Shown: in pieces, positions 38,084 through 47,782 of the stretch
Layout of the letters: every line of letters begins with the position of its first letter
Position numbering within the stretch: the first letter of the stretch is position 1
Origin: Psychrobacter sp. 1044
Lineage (GTDB): Bacteria; Pseudomonadota; Gammaproteobacteria; Pseudomonadales; Moraxellaceae
DNA length: 64,000 nucleotides
Reading direction: 5' to 3'
Assembly (NCBI RefSeq): GCF_904846525.1
Contig: NZ_CAJHAZ010000008.1
Coordinates: 109,159-173,158 of the forward strand
The notes under the pieces: generated by a model
The model's input: the letters and a program-made list of their open reading frames with translations, nothing else
Database searches by the model: none
Told to the model about the DNA's origin: nothing
Translations under genes and position numbers: made by a program

Positions 38084-38413
38084 TTATTCAGCATGTTCCA
38101 TACATAGGGTAGCGTAAGGCAGAGCTTGTAAGCGTTGCTCTTCAATTTGCTCACCGCAGACTTCACATTTACCATAAGTCCCATTTTCAATACGGCTTAA
38201 TGCATTTTCGACATAGATCAAACTTTGACGGGCTTCAACCATCAAATTTGTACGCATGTCGTTTTGACGATAAGAGATGGCTTGGTCTTCCCAATGCTCA
38301 TTGAGGTCGTCTTGCGGGTTTTGGATATGATCTTCGATTTTATCGATACGAGTTTCATATTCTTCTTTAAGTGTTAGTAGGTTTTGTTTGGCAGCTTGAA
38401 GGTCGATATTCAT
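38084..38413 (-). CDS. DksA/TraR-type zinc-finger protein
   Basis: 109-residue protein with an N-terminal coiled-coil (residues 5-75) and a C-terminal zinc finger CEVCGEQIEEQRLQALPYATLC in which the fourth ligand is probably His or missing (CMEHAE rather than CxxC). Shorter than true DksA (about 150), so more like the small DksA/YbiI or TraR group that may act on RNA polymerase. Role inferred. AGGAG is upstream. Confidence 0.78.
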   Translation of the reverse strand: MNIDLQAAKQNLLTLKEEYETRIDKIEDHIQNPQDDLNEHWEDQAISYRQNDMRTNLMVEARQSLIYVENALSRIENGTYGKCEVCGEQIEEQRLQALPYATLCMEHAE

Positions 38414-38529
38414 TGGGTTCTCCTAATGGGTTATTTTTATTGTGGGTATTATTTATTATCAGTGCTAATAGCATCTTAAACAGCCTTATTACTAAGTGCC
38501 ACCACGAAATGTTACTGATTTTTATTAAA

Positions 38530-38582
38530 GTTTAGCCATTTGTCTTATTTTTATTCCTATTTTCAAAATAAGGACACGCCCG
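38530..38582 (-). repeat. MITE-like repeat copy C (partial)
   Basis: Retains one end (ATAAGGACACGCCC) and a stretch resembling the TTTAGCCATT internal sequence, with the other end missing. It sits between the DksA-like gene and pgk. Confidence 0.65.
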
Positions 38583-38624
38583 AGTAAAATTTAATAGTGC
38601 GTTCTTTATGAGCACTTGCTAGAA

Positions 38625-38636
38625 AACTGCTAGAAT
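38625..38636 (+). promoter_or_regulatory. Extended -10 promoter of pgk
   Basis: TGCTAGAAT (TGC extended element, TAGAAT -10 at 38631-38636) lies about 133 bases before pgk. No strong -35 is seen. Confidence 0.45.
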
Positions 38637-38768
38637 ACACCGCCTCAAATTCTTGCTTGGTTGCTTTTATACAGCCACAGACAAGAGCAGCCGATTTGAT
38701 AAATATTTTCAGCAATGAGTAAAAAGCCAACCGATAGATTAACAAAAGATGATGCATAGGAGCAGGTA

Positions 38769-39983
38769 ATGAATTTTTTGCGTATGAGTGAGCTGAGCTT
38801 AACGGATAAAGTGGTGTTGATTCGTGAAGATCTCAATGTGCCTATTAAAAACGGTAAAGTCGCCAGTGATGCACGCCTGCAAGCCAGTTTGCCTACGATT
38901 AAGATGGCGTTAGAAAAAGGCGCGGCCGTTATAGTTTGTTCACACTTAGGTCGTCCAACTGAAGGCAGTCCTGAGTCGATATATTCGCTAGCACCAGTTG
39001 CTGAGTATTTAAGCGATAAATTAGCCACAGAGTTATCAAAGCCCGTTAGCTTAAACAATGACTATCTTACTGAAGGCGTGGCAATTCAAGCAGGCGAGGT
39101 CATGCTATTAGAAAACGTGCGCTTTAATCAGGGCGAAAAGAAAAACGATGCGGATTTAGCACAGAAATACGCTGACTTATGCGATGTATTCGTGATGGAT
39201 GCATTTGGCACTGCACATCGTGCGCAGGCCTCAACAGAAGGCGTTACCCAAGCTATGCATCGAGCAGGAAAAACAGCTTGTGCAGGACCTTTATTGGCGG
39301 CAGAGCTTGATGCGTTAAGCTTGGCACTTGAGACCCCAGCGCAGCCAATGTTGGCAATCGTTGGTGGTTCCAAGGTATCGACAAAGCTAGAAGTGCTGCA
39401 CAGTTTGTCTGAATTGTGCTCGCAGATTATCGTTGGTGGCGGTATTGCGAATACCTTCCTAGCCGCGCAAGGTCATAGCGTTGGTGCATCACTTTATGAA
39501 GCGGACTTGGTTGAGACAGCTCGTGACATTATGACTAAGACTGAGATTTTATTACCTGAATATGTTGTCGTTGCTGATAAAAATGAGATTGATTTTGCTG
39601 ACTTCACAGGCTCATTACAACAAGCCACTGCGACCATCAAATCTGTCGATGCGATTGGCGAAAATGACATGATATTGGACATCGCTCCAGAAAGTGCTAA
39701 GCAATTAGCGGATGCTATTATCAACGCAAAAACCATTTTATGGAATGGTCCGGTCGGTGTTTTTGAAGTCGATGCTTTTGGTCAGGGCACACAAATCATA
39801 GCAAATGCCGTTAAAAACAGCGAAGGATTTTCGATTGCTGGTGGTGGTGATACGCTTGCTGCAATTGATAAATATCAAGTGGCAGATGGCGTGAGCTACA
39901 TGTCAACAGGTGGTGGCGCATTTTTAGAGTTTGTAGAAGGCAAGGTATTGCCTGCGGTTGCTGCTCTACAGATTGATGCGTAA
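38769..39983 (+). CDS. pgk: Phosphoglycerate kinase
   Basis: Glycolytic/gluconeogenic enzyme that transfers phosphate from 1,3-bisphosphoglycerate to ADP. Substrate block [15 protein letters not shown] near residue 20 and CSHLGRP near 60, nucleotide-side [12 protein letters not shown] near 200, and the C-terminal GGGDTLAAI. 404 residues, normal. AGGAGCAGGT is before the start. fba follows after a lipoprotein gene, keeping the pgk-fba neighbourhood typical of bacteria. Confidence 0.98.
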   Translation: MNFLRMSELSLTDKVVLIREDLNVPIKNGKVASDARLQASLPTIKMALEKGAAVIVCSHLGRPTEGSPESIYSLAPVAEYLSDKLATELSKPVSLNNDYLTEGVAIQAGEVMLLENVRFNQGEKKNDADLAQKYADLCDVFVMDAFGTAHRAQASTEGVTQAMHRAGKTACAGPLLAAELDALSLALETPAQPMLAIVGGSKVSTKLEVLHSLSELCSQIIVGGGIANTFLAAQGHSVGASLYEADLVETARDIMTKTEILLPEYVVVADKNEIDFADFTGSLQQATATIKSVDAIGENDMILDIAPESAKQLADAIINAKTILWNGPVGVFEVDAFGQGTQIIANAVKNSEGFSIAGGGDTLAAIDKYQVADGVSYMSTGGGAFLEFVEGKVLPAVAALQIDA

Positions 39984-40242
39984 CGCTTTAACGATATTTA
40001 GCAGATGAGTAACATTAGCCGTACAATTTAGCCTCACCATCTCATGTACGCTGTATCAATAATATTTTGGCTACTATTCTTATGTTATTGTTTTAAGAGA
40101 AATAAGAGTCAGTAGCCACTCATTATTATTAAGTAGTAATTATTTGTTTCTATACTGAAAATTATGATTGCATGTCTAATTTGCACTCTATAAAATAGCG
40201 CAAATCATGTATTTGACATGCTTTATTTATGAGGGATTTATT

Positions 40243-40629
40243 ATGTTAAAACGCCATTTATTACTTGCTAGCGTACTTGCTGGTACTTTTGCAATCACTG
40301 CATGTAGCCAACAAACAGAAGAGAACGCCGAAGCTGCTGTTGAGTCTGCTGGTGATGATGTTGCTGCTAACGCTGATACTGCCGCTGCTGAAACAGAAGC
40401 CGCTGCTGCTGAAGCTGAAGTTGCTGCACAAAATGCTGGTACTGAAGTTGCCGAAGGTGCTGAAACTGCCGGTGTTGCTGCTACAGATGCACTAAAAAAC
40501 ACTGGTGAAGCAGTTGTGGTAGGCGCAAATGAAGCCGTTGCCAAAACTGCTGAAGTGGTTGCCGATGGCGCATCTGCTGTTGAGAATAAAGCCAGTGAAA
40601 ACGCAGTAGAAGCAGAACAACAGTATTAA
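40243..40629 (+). CDS. Ala/Glu-rich lipoprotein
   Basis: 128-residue product with signal peptide and lipobox ITAC (Cys at about residue 22), followed by a highly Ala-rich, Glu/Val-containing sequence with a near-periodic AAEAEVAA pattern, likely a long amphipathic helix or coiled coil as in small envelope lipoproteins. No known domain recognised. Start 40243 has GAGG upstream; 12 extra residues in the open frame are unlikely. Codon use is strongly GCT-biased, suggesting high expression. Terminator at 40750. Confidence 0.7.
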   Translation: MLKRHLLLASVLAGTFAITACSQQTEENAEAAVESAGDDVAANADTAAAETEAAAAEAEVAAQNAGTEVAEGAETAGVAATDALKNTGEAVVVGANEAVAKTAEVVADGASAVENKASENAVEAEQQY

Positions 40630-40749
40630 TCATCAATACATAAGCAACTGAACCTAAGCCATTGAGCTACTAATTTATCGATTGATGAATAGCTTATTAA
40701 GCTGTTGGTTGCAGATATTGATTGCTGTATAAGCCCTCAAAATATTTAA

Positions 40750-40780
40750 AAAGCTTTGGTGATAGCCAAGGCTTTTTTGT
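40750..40780 (+). terminator. Terminator after Ala-rich lipoprotein
   Basis: AAGCTTTGG and CCAAGGCTT arms around TGATAG, followed by TTTTT. Confidence 0.8.
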
Positions 40781-40805
40781 ATTTAAAATTATAATCTAGA
40801 GGTTA

Positions 40806-40864
40806 GGGTGTGTCCTCATTTTTAGCCCATTTAAATATCCATTGATTGAATTGAGGGTAGGCCC
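40806..40864 (+). repeat. MITE-like repeat copy D (59 bases)
   Basis: Shortest copy: both ends (GGGTGTGTCCTCA and GGTAGGCCC) remain, but most of the interior is gone. Flanked by TA on both sides. In the 555-base gap between the lipoprotein gene and fba. Confidence 0.75.
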
Positions 40865-41028
40865 TAGTCAGTCAAAAATATGGTGCACAAGGTTTATCCG
40901 TTTTTTCAATTAGCTGCGTATCATATGGAACTTATCAAGTTACTTTATAAAACTCGCTATCATTCTGTTTGTTGAATCAAGCAAAGAAAGAAATAGTCGG
41001 TTAACCGCTACGAAGCGCTAGCAATTTT

Positions 41029-41037
41029 TGCTATAAT
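41029..41037 (+). promoter_or_regulatory. Extended -10 promoter of fba
   Basis: TGCTATAAT gives an extended -10 (TATAAT at 41032-41037) 148 bases before the fba start. The leader contains an ACCAG...CTGGT hairpin (about 41069-41085) of unknown function. Confidence 0.5.
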
Positions 41038-41184
41038 CACGGCGTAATAATTACGATCAAAAAACACCAGTTTTTTGCTGGTCTGGCTATTATCAGGCTA
41101 GGGTTTTAGGGCAATTGTTGCAACATCGTATTTTTAAGAATGATTTCTTAATATCATATTCAAAATTTAATCAGAGAGCGTCTT

Positions 41185-42222
41185 ATGGCTTTAATATCGT
41201 TACGTCAACTTCTAGATCATGCCGCCGAAAATAACTACGGTGTCCCTGCTTACAATGTCAATAATTTAGAGCAGATGCGTGCAATCATGATGGCAGCCGA
41301 CGCCTGTGATTCTCCTGTTATCGTACAGGCTAGTGCTGGTGCACGCAGTTATGCGGGCTCTGCGTTTTTGCGTCATCTGATTATTGCTGCTATCGAAGAG
41401 TGGCCACATATTCCAGTCGTTATGCATCAAGATCATGGTATGTCACCAGCGATTTGCCAACGCTCAATTCAGCTTGGCTTCTCATCAGTAATGATGGACG
41501 GCTCGCTCGGTGAAGATGGTAAAACGCCAATGGATTATGATTACAATGCCAGCGTGACTCGCGAAGTTGTCAAGATGGCACATGCGTGCGGTGTTTCAGT
41601 AGAAGGTGAAATTGGTTGCTTAGGTAGCCTTGAGACTGGTATGGCTGGTGAAGAAGACGGCTCTGGCGCAGAAGGCGTATTAGATCACGAGCAGCTATTG
41701 ACCAGTGCTGATGAAGCAGAACAGTTCGTTAAAGACACCAACGTCGATGCGTTAGCCATTGCTATCGGTACCAGTCATGGTGCGTATAAATTCACCCGTC
41801 CACCGACAGGCGACATCCTATCGATTGAGCGCGTAAAAGAGATTCATGCCCGTATTCCTAACACGCATTTGGTCATGCATGGCTCGTCGTCAGTGCCGCA
41901 AGAGTGGCTAAAAGTCATCAATGAAAATGGTGGCAACATCGGTGAGACTTATGGTGTACCGGTTGAGCAAATCGTTGAAGCGATTAAGCATGGTGTGCGT
42001 AAGGTAAATATCGATACCGATTTGCGTTTGGCATCAACGGGCGCTATTCGTAAATTCCTTGCAGAAAACCCAAGTGAATTTGATCCGCGTAAATACTTCA
42101 AAGCCTCTATGGTTGCGATGTCAGATATCTGTACCAATCGTTTCGAAGCCTTTGGCTCAGCTGGGCAAGCGCATAAAATTCGTCCAATCAGCCTTGAAGG
42201 TATGGTCGATTTTTATAAATAA
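41185..42222 (+). CDS. fba: Class II fructose-bisphosphate aldolase
   Basis: Zinc-dependent aldolase cleaving fructose-1,6-bisphosphate. Metal/catalytic region MHQDHG near residue 80, EGEIG near 135, GTSHGAYK near 195, and phosphate-binding HGSSSVP near 232 with NIDTD. 345 residues places it in the Calvin-type (class IIB) subgroup. A weak hairpin overlaps the stop codon at 42218. Confidence 0.96.
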   Translation: MALISLRQLLDHAAENNYGVPAYNVNNLEQMRAIMMAADACDSPVIVQASAGARSYAGSAFLRHLIIAAIEEWPHIPVVMHQDHGMSPAICQRSIQLGFSSVMMDGSLGEDGKTPMDYDYNASVTREVVKMAHACGVSVEGEIGCLGSLETGMAGEEDGSGAEGVLDHEQLLTSADEAEQFVKDTNVDALAIAIGTSHGAYKFTRPPTGDILSIERVKEIHARIPNTHLVMHGSSSVPQEWLKVINENGGNIGETYGVPVEQIVEAIKHGVRKVNIDTDLRLASTGAIRKFLAENPSEFDPRKYFKASMVAMSDICTNRFEAFGSAGQAHKIRPISLEGMVDFYK

Positions 42223-42247
42223 GCATGTCTGTGAGATATGCTTATTT
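42218..42247 (+). terminator. Weak hairpin at fba stop
   Basis: AAATAAGCAT and ATGCTTATTT arms enclose 10 bases; AT-rich, so only a candidate terminator. Confidence 0.4.
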
Positions 42248-42315
42248 AATAGCATTTATCATTAAATAGCAGCTCAGTTCATTTTTTATATCAGCTCTAA
42301 TAAAGGTAGTGGATT

Positions 42316-42936
42316 ATGATTGGATTGATTAGTGGTCAAGTGCAGTATTTGATGGCACCGACTGCCTGTGTCATGACTACCTCTGGTGTCGGCTACGATA
42401 TAGAGCTGCCGCTACCGTCATTTTGCCAGTTGCGTCTCAATGAACAGGCGAGTATTTGGACGCATTTTCATGTACGTGAAGATGCGCAGCTGCTTTATGG
42501 TTTTATCGATCGCAAAGAGCGTGATGTCTTTCGGCAATTGATCAAGATCAATGGCGTTGGCGCAAAAATGGCGTTAGCAATGCTATCTGCGATGTCAGCT
42601 GCTGAGCTAAAGATGCATGTCGAGCAAGAGTCAGAGACGGCATTAACCCGTATTCCCGGTATCGGTAAAAAAACAGCGCAGCGCTTATTGATTGAGCTAA
42701 AAGATAAGCTGAAAAATATCGAAGTCGATAGCAGTCATTTAGAGTTTGCCATGCAACCTGCTGAGGTATCTCACGAGGGCAGCATCATCGCTGAGGTAGA
42801 AGGCGCGTTGATTAGCTTGGGCTATAAAGAAAGAGAGGCACAGCAAGCGATTAAAGCCGCTAAGAGTAACGGTGATATCTTTGTCGATACGCAAGGATTG
42901 TTAAAAGCCACACTGCAACAGTTGTCAGGATTTTGA
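42316..42936 (+). CDS. ruvA: Holliday junction DNA helicase RuvA
   Basis: DNA-binding subunit that holds four-way junctions for RuvB. 206 residues with N-terminal OB fold, two HhH motifs (INGVGAKMALAML and IPGIGKKTAQRL near 77 and 112), and the C-terminal RuvB-binding domain. Separated from ruvB by 359 bases that contain MITE copy E and a hairpin, so the two are probably transcribed independently. Confidence 0.97.
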   Translation: MIGLISGQVQYLMAPTACVMTTSGVGYDIELPLPSFCQLRLNEQASIWTHFHVREDAQLLYGFIDRKERDVFRQLIKINGVGAKMALAMLSAMSAAELKMHVEQESETALTRIPGIGKKTAQRLLIELKDKLKNIEVDSSHLEFAMQPAEVSHEGSIIAEVEGALISLGYKEREAQQAIKAAKSNGDIFVDTQGLLKATLQQLSGF

Positions 42937-42958
42937 TTCATTCAGCTCACTACTATTA

Positions 42959-43128
42959 GGGCGTGTCCTCAATTCAATCGATTATCCTCTAAATGGGCTA
43001 ACAATGGCTAAATTTTGCCAAACATCGTCAAATAGCTTATCACTATCTCGATATTATTTGCGCTACTTTCCTTGTTTGACGGCAATTTATCTCATTTTTA
43101 TCTCCATTTTTAAAATGAGGACACGCCC
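42959..43128 (-). repeat. MITE-like repeat copy E (full)
   Basis: 170-base full copy with ends GGGCGTGTCCTCA and TGAGGACACGCCC, flanked by TTA and TAA. Inserted between ruvA and ruvB. Confidence 0.9.
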
Positions 43129-43154
43129 TAATAAGTATCAATAAATCTTAAACA

Positions 43155-43182
43155 GATAAGCGACATTCATTGTCGCTTATTT
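43155..43182 (+). terminator. Hairpin after ruvA
   Basis: ATAAGCGACA and TGTCGCTTAT arms around TTCAT, then TTT. Positioned after MITE E, it would stop ruvA transcripts before ruvB. Confidence 0.65.
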
Positions 43183-43295
43183 TCGTTTTAGGCTGTGCTT
43201 TATTTAGTCGCTGCCTTATGATGTTTTGCATGACTTATACGTAGCGTTTGGTTATGCTATTTACACCTATTCTTTAAAAATAATGATTTAATATA

Positions 43296-44291
43296 ATGAT
43301 AAAACCTATGATGCAAGATCGTTTGATTAATCCATTCGAAGGGGCAGGCGATGCGCCTGATTCTAATATTCGACCGGCATTACTGGCTGAATATATCGGT
43401 CAGCCGGTGGTGCGTGAGCAGATGGAGGTTTTTATTGGCGCGGCACGTGGTCGGGGCGAGGCATTAGATCATACTTTGATTTTTGGTCCGCCCGGTCTTG
43501 GAAAAACGACGCTTGCCAATATTATTGCTCGTGAAATGGGTGGTAACTTGCGTTCTACCTCAGGACCTGTGCTTGAGCGCCCCGGTGATTTGGCAGCCAT
43601 GCTGACCAATCTAGAAGAGGGTGATGTACTATTTATCGACGAAATTCATCGATTGAGTTCCGTTATTGAAGAGATACTGTACCCCGCCATGGAAGACTTT
43701 CAACTGGATATTATGATTGGTGAAGGACCTGCGGCACGCTCTATCAAGCTTGATTTGCCGCCTTTTACCTTAGTTGCGGCAACCACGCGAGCAGGCTTGT
43801 TAACGTCGCCACTCCGTGATCGTTTTGGTATTGTGCAGCGGCTCGAATTCTATAATATCGCTGATTTGACCACAATTGTGAGTCGTGCCGCACGCTTGAT
43901 GCGTGTACCGATGAGTGAAGATGGTGCGGTGGAGATTGCTCGCCGCGCGCGTGGTACGCCAAGGATTGCCAATCGTTTATTACGCCGTGTACGTGATTAT
44001 GCTGAAGTGAGAGGCGACGGTAGTATCAATGGCGCGATTGCTGGCAGTGCGCTCGATATGCTGGCAGTTGATAGACGTGGTCTTGATCATTTGGACAGAC
44101 GTTATATTGAGATATTGCACGAACGCTTTGATGGCGGTCCAGCTGGCGTTGAAGCGGTAGCAGCAGCAATGGCTGAAGATCGCGGTACACTTGAGGATGT
44201 GATTGAGCCATACCTTATTCAGCAAGGCTATGTATTACGTACCGCTCGTGGACGTGTACTGACCCAAATGGCAATTGACCAGATGTTATGA
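43296..44291 (+). CDS. ruvB: Holliday junction ATPase RuvB
   Basis: AAA+ motor that drives branch migration with RuvA. Walker [12 protein letters not shown] near residue 65, Walker B LFIDEIH near 113, sensor ATTRAG near 163, arginine finger region SPLRDRFG, and a C-terminal winged helix ([10 protein letters not shown]). 331 residues. The start has no good ribosome site, and Met5/Met6 are alternatives. Downstream is the strongest hairpin of the window. Confidence 0.97.
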   Translation: MIKPMMQDRLINPFEGAGDAPDSNIRPALLAEYIGQPVVREQMEVFIGAARGRGEALDHTLIFGPPGLGKTTLANIIAREMGGNLRSTSGPVLERPGDLAAMLTNLEEGDVLFIDEIHRLSSVIEEILYPAMEDFQLDIMIGEGPAARSIKLDLPPFTLVAATTRAGLLTSPLRDRFGIVQRLEFYNIADLTTIVSRAARLMRVPMSEDGAVEIARRARGTPRIANRLLRRVRDYAEVRGDGSINGAIAGSALDMLAVDRRGLDHLDRRYIEILHERFDGGPAGVEAVAAAMAEDRGTLEDVIEPYLIQQGYVLRTARGRVLTQMAIDQML

Positions 44292-44297
44292 AATTAG

Positions 44298-44355
44298 CCT
44301 AAAAAATGCGCCTACGTTTAACTAGAGTATTAAACGTAGGCGCATTTTTTAGGCT
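44298..44355. terminator. Long bidirectional terminator
   Basis: A 25-bp perfect stem including AATGCGCCTACG and its complement around 8 bases, with A- and T-runs inside the stem ends. It separates convergent ruvB and the flavoenzyme gene. Confidence 0.95.
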
Positions 44356-44383
44356 TTGATTTCTTATAAGCAATATTCAACAG

Positions 44384-45799
44384 TTAAACAGTGGGTAAAG
44401 GCTCAGGCCATATTTTACCTGGATTTAAGATATTTTTAGGGTCAAGGGCTGATTTAATCGCTTGCATAAGCACTAAGGCATTACCGTGCTCTTGCTGCAT
44501 ATATTTTTGTTTGCCTTGCCCGATGCCATGCTCACCTGTACAAGTGCCATTCATCTCAATAGCGCGGGTAGCTAAGCGGTTAATAATGCCGTCAGCGGTA
44601 GCAACTTCTTCAGGGTTATCGGTATCGACCAATAACAAAACATGAAAATTACCATCGCCGACGTGACCGACGATAGGTCCAATCATACCTGACGCTTCGA
44701 TATCTTTTGCTGTTGCACTGACGCATTCTGCTAATCGTGAAATTGGCACGCAGGCATCGGTCGATAAGGCGCTGGCTTCAGGACGTAGAGCAGAGCTGGC
44801 ATGATAAGCGTTATGCCGTGCTTGCCACAGACGCTTGCGCTCGGCTTCATTGGTGTCCCAAGCGAAGTCACGACCGCCGAATTCTTCGATAATATCCGTA
44901 AACATTTGAGCTTGTTCAGCGACGCTGGCATCTGTGCCATGAAACTCTACAAATAGGGTAGGCGTCTCATCCAGATCAAGATTGGCATATTGATTACAGG
45001 CTTTAATTTGCATGGCATCAAGTAGCTCAATGCGCGCAATCGGCAAGCACATTTGAATGGTCAGCATCACTGCCTGACAGGCATCCTCAATCGTTGGGAA
45101 ATGGCAAATACCGCTACCAATACATTCGCTGATGCCGAATAGTTTAAGCGTCACCTCAGTAACAATGCCAAGTGTCCCCTCTGAGCCGATCATTAATCTC
45201 GTCAAGTCATAACCCGCTGCAGATTTTTTGGCACGGGTACCAGTGCGGACAATCTCTCCACTCGCGGTGACTATCTCAAGCGCGAGTACCACATCTTTCA
45301 TCGTGCCATAACGTACCGCATTGGTGCCTGAAGCGCGAGTGGCGACCATACCGCCGATACTGGCATTGGCACCCGGATCTATTGGAAAAAATAGTCCAGT
45401 ATCACGTAAGTAGTGATTGAGCTGCTCACGTGTGACGCCTGGTTGTACGGTCACTGTCAGATCTTCATTATGTACCTGCAATATTGCATCCATCGCATGC
45501 ATATCGATGCATAATCCGCCATAAGGCGCATTTAATTGCCCTTCTAAGGATGAGCCAATACCAAATGCAATCACTGGCATTTGATACTGATTGCAAATCT
45601 CCACCGCAGTTGCTACCTCGTGCTTATCTGTTACTGTCAAGACGGCATCGGGTGGCTGATTGGCAAGCCACGTCATCGTATGCCCATGCTGCTCACGTAC
45701 CATTATATTTGTAGTAAGTTGTTTACCGAAACGGGTTTGTAAGGCAGCAATAGCATCACTGTGGTCTTTTTTAGCACTTGATATTTTAGAGGTAGACAT
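44384..45799 (-). CDS. FAD-binding D-lactate dehydrogenase-like oxidoreductase
   Basis: Flavoenzyme of the FAD-binding-4/FAD-oxidase-C family (D-lactate dehydrogenase (cytochrome), GlcD). The N-terminal FAD domain has VIAFGIGSSLEGQ and the block ANASIGGMVATRASGTNAVRYGTM; the C-terminal substrate domain has GHVGDGNFHVLL and GTCTGEHGIGQGK with metal/active-site His. 471 residues and no membrane segment, so it is probably peripheral and passes electrons to quinone or a cytochrome. D-lactate versus glycolate specificity cannot be told. Co-oriented with ubiB upstream. Confidence 0.82.
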   Translation of the reverse strand: MSTSKISSAKKDHSDAIAALQTRFGKQLTTNIMVREQHGHTMTWLANQPPDAVLTVTDKHEVATAVEICNQYQMPVIAFGIGSSLEGQLNAPYGGLCIDMHAMDAILQVHNEDLTVTVQPGVTREQLNHYLRDTGLFFPIDPGANASIGGMVATRASGTNAVRYGTMKDVVLALEIVTASGEIVRTGTRAKKSAAGYDLTRLMIGSEGTLGIVTEVTLKLFGISECIGSGICHFPTIEDACQAVMLTIQMCLPIARIELLDAMQIKACNQYANLDLDETPTLFVEFHGTDASVAEQAQMFTDIIEEFGGRDFAWDTNEAERKRLWQARHNAYHASSALRPEASALSTDACVPISRLAECVSATAKDIEASGMIGPIVGHVGDGNFHVLLLVDTDNPEEVATADGIINRLATRAIEMNGTCTGEHGIGQGKQKYMQQEHGNALVLMQAIKSALDPKNILNPGKIWPEPLPTV

Positions 45800-45984
45800 G
45801 GGTGACTCCTATACAGAGTGTCTTTTTTACCGAGCCAATGAGAAATGAGGCAATGTAAAAGCTAAGCTCTCACTCACTTTAAATGTCGCTAGAAAGCAAT
45901 GAAAGTGAGTGGGAGTTTATTGAATAAAAATTAGATAGTAATGGCTATTAACCAATACTTATTTTTATTAAAAGTAACAAAGCG

Positions 45985-47646
45985 TTAGGCTAAAATACGC
46001 CAAACGACAACCAAAATAGCCAATATATAAAAGATAGGCGAGAGCCAGCCAACAACCTGTGTTGCAATGGCAATGAAAATGGCAAAACCTGACAGTGCTA
46101 GCCAATCTCGGCGGCGATCATTAAGCATATCCGCACGAATTTGTTGTATTTCTCGCAGTTGACTGTCTTGGCGTGATCCTTGTGAGGCAAGGCTTTGTAA
46201 GCCTTGATCCAGTAGCTTTGGAATATCAGTCGTAGATAATAAAATCTCTGGTAACTGCTGGCGTAAATGTTGTAAATTACGCATCGGATCGAGCTGCTCT
46301 TTAATCCAACTGCTTAAAATCGGCTTGGCAAGTGACCAGATATCAAGGTCAGGATACAAGTCGCGACCGAGTCCTTCGACATGAACCAAGGTCTTCAATA
46401 GCAGCATGAGTTGCGGCGGAATACTCATATGGTGACGACGTGCGATATCTAAAATTTGCATTAAGACACCAGCAAAGTCGATATCATTGATAGACTTTTG
46501 TAGCATTGGACCAACCGTGCGTTTCATATCGCGCATCAGGGCATGCTTGTCTGTATTTGGTGGAATCCAACCGGCACGGCTGACGATATCAACCATCGCC
46601 GTAAAGTTGTTATTCATCACCGCCAACAGCATGCGCGCGACGATAAGCTGATCGTCTTTTGATAGCGTACCCATGATGGCGCAATCAAGTCCGATATAGC
46701 GTGGTTCATGCCCTAAGTCAACCGCTGCCATATCTGCGGTGAGTGTTTTAACTGGCGGCGTCTCTACAAACACATTACCCGGATGCATATCGGCATGGAA
46801 GAAGTTATCGCGGAATACTTGGGTAAAAAATATCGTTAAGCCTTTTTCTGCTAGTGCTGCTCGGTCATAACCTATCTTATCAAACACTGCAACTTGCGAG
46901 ATAGGAACGCCTTGGATACGCTCCATGACCATCACATTTTTGGCAGAATCATAGACTTCTGGTACATACATCAATGCCGAGCCCAAGAAGTTGTTGCGCA
47001 TCTGAGTGGTATTGTCTGCCTCTAAGGTCAAATCCAGCTCGTTTAACATCACTTGGCGATAGTCTTCGACAATATCTATAATATGAATGGCACGTGCCGC
47101 TTCAATACGCGCTGATGCCCAATTGGCCAGCTCACGTAGTAGCTCAAAATCAGCAATGATGGTGGTACGGATATCAGGACGCACCACTTTTACCACCACT
47201 TCACGACCATCATGCAATGCAGCAGTATGTACTTGGGCAATAGAAGCCGCCGCTAGAGGTTTGACATCAAAGCGTGCGAACAAGGTGCCAATCGATTGAC
47301 CAAGACCGTGTTTGGGGTCTTGGATTTGGGTAATGGCCACATCAGAATTGAAAGGTTTGACTTTGTCTTGTAGCTGAACCAATTGCTCTATAATCTCAGG
47401 CGGCACTAAATCGCGACGCGTTGACAGTAGTTGGCCAAGCTTTAAAAACAGCGTGCCCATGTCTTCAAGCGCATATTTAATCGCATTGGGTTGGTGTTTT
47501 TTACCCCACGCCGCTGGATGTAGGCGAATCAAACGTGCCAAAGGTTGCAGCTGTGGCGCGTCTTCGATAGAAAGATGAGTATCGATGCGATAAGTTGCGG
47601 CGATACGCCAAAGCTCAAGTAAACGGGCGCGATGAGATAATAGCAT
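45985..47646 (-). CDS. ubiB: Ubiquinone biosynthesis kinase-like ATPase UbiB
   Basis: ADCK/COQ8-type ATPase needed for coenzyme Q synthesis at the inner membrane. The KxGQ motif is KLGQLLSTRRDLVP near residue 71, the ATP-binding Ala-rich loop is AAASIAQVH near 133, and the catalytic segment HADMHPGNVFVE is near 282. Two C-terminal membrane segments (about 508-550). 553 residues, slightly long. Part of ubiE-ubiJ-ubiB order on the minus strand. Confidence 0.96.
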   Translation of the reverse strand: MLLSHRARLLELWRIAATYRIDTHLSIEDAPQLQPLARLIRLHPAAWGKKHQPNAIKYALEDMGTLFLKLGQLLSTRRDLVPPEIIEQLVQLQDKVKPFNSDVAITQIQDPKHGLGQSIGTLFARFDVKPLAAASIAQVHTAALHDGREVVVKVVRPDIRTTIIADFELLRELANWASARIEAARAIHIIDIVEDYRQVMLNELDLTLEADNTTQMRNNFLGSALMYVPEVYDSAKNVMVMERIQGVPISQVAVFDKIGYDRAALAEKGLTIFFTQVFRDNFFHADMHPGNVFVETPPVKTLTADMAAVDLGHEPRYIGLDCAIMGTLSKDDQLIVARMLLAVMNNNFTAMVDIVSRAGWIPPNTDKHALMRDMKRTVGPMLQKSINDIDFAGVLMQILDIARRHHMSIPPQLMLLLKTLVHVEGLGRDLYPDLDIWSLAKPILSSWIKEQLDPMRNLQHLRQQLPEILLSTTDIPKLLDQGLQSLASQGSRQDSQLREIQQIRADMLNDRRRDWLALSGFAIFIAIATQVVGWLSPIFYILAILVVVWRILA

Positions 47647-47688
47647 GAGGTATGGGTACTCTAAAGAAAGTCAAAATAGGGTGGGCAC

Positions 47689-47739
47689 TGCACTTATTTA
47701 TAAACTGTGCTTATCTATAAATTGCACTTATCTATAAAC
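47689..47739. repeat. Three 17-base tandem units upstream of ubiB
   Basis: TGCACTTATTTATAAAC, TGTGCTTATCTATAAAT and TGCACTTATCTATAAAC follow one another exactly, in the 136-base gap between ubiJ and ubiB. Units 1 and 3 differ at one base. Could be slippage or a phased binding site. Confidence 0.85.
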
Positions 47740-47782
47740 AGTGCTGTCGATAATAGAATTTAGCGATCATCGACGACAACAG

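Noticed and set aside
40227..40544. 105-codon minus-strand ORF, Ala/Ser-rich
   Set aside because: Antisense of the Ala-rich lipoprotein; composition follows from the GCT/GAA repeats on the plus strand.
47689..47739. CRISPR array
   Set aside because: Only three adjacent 17-base units with no spacers; a simple tandem repeat.
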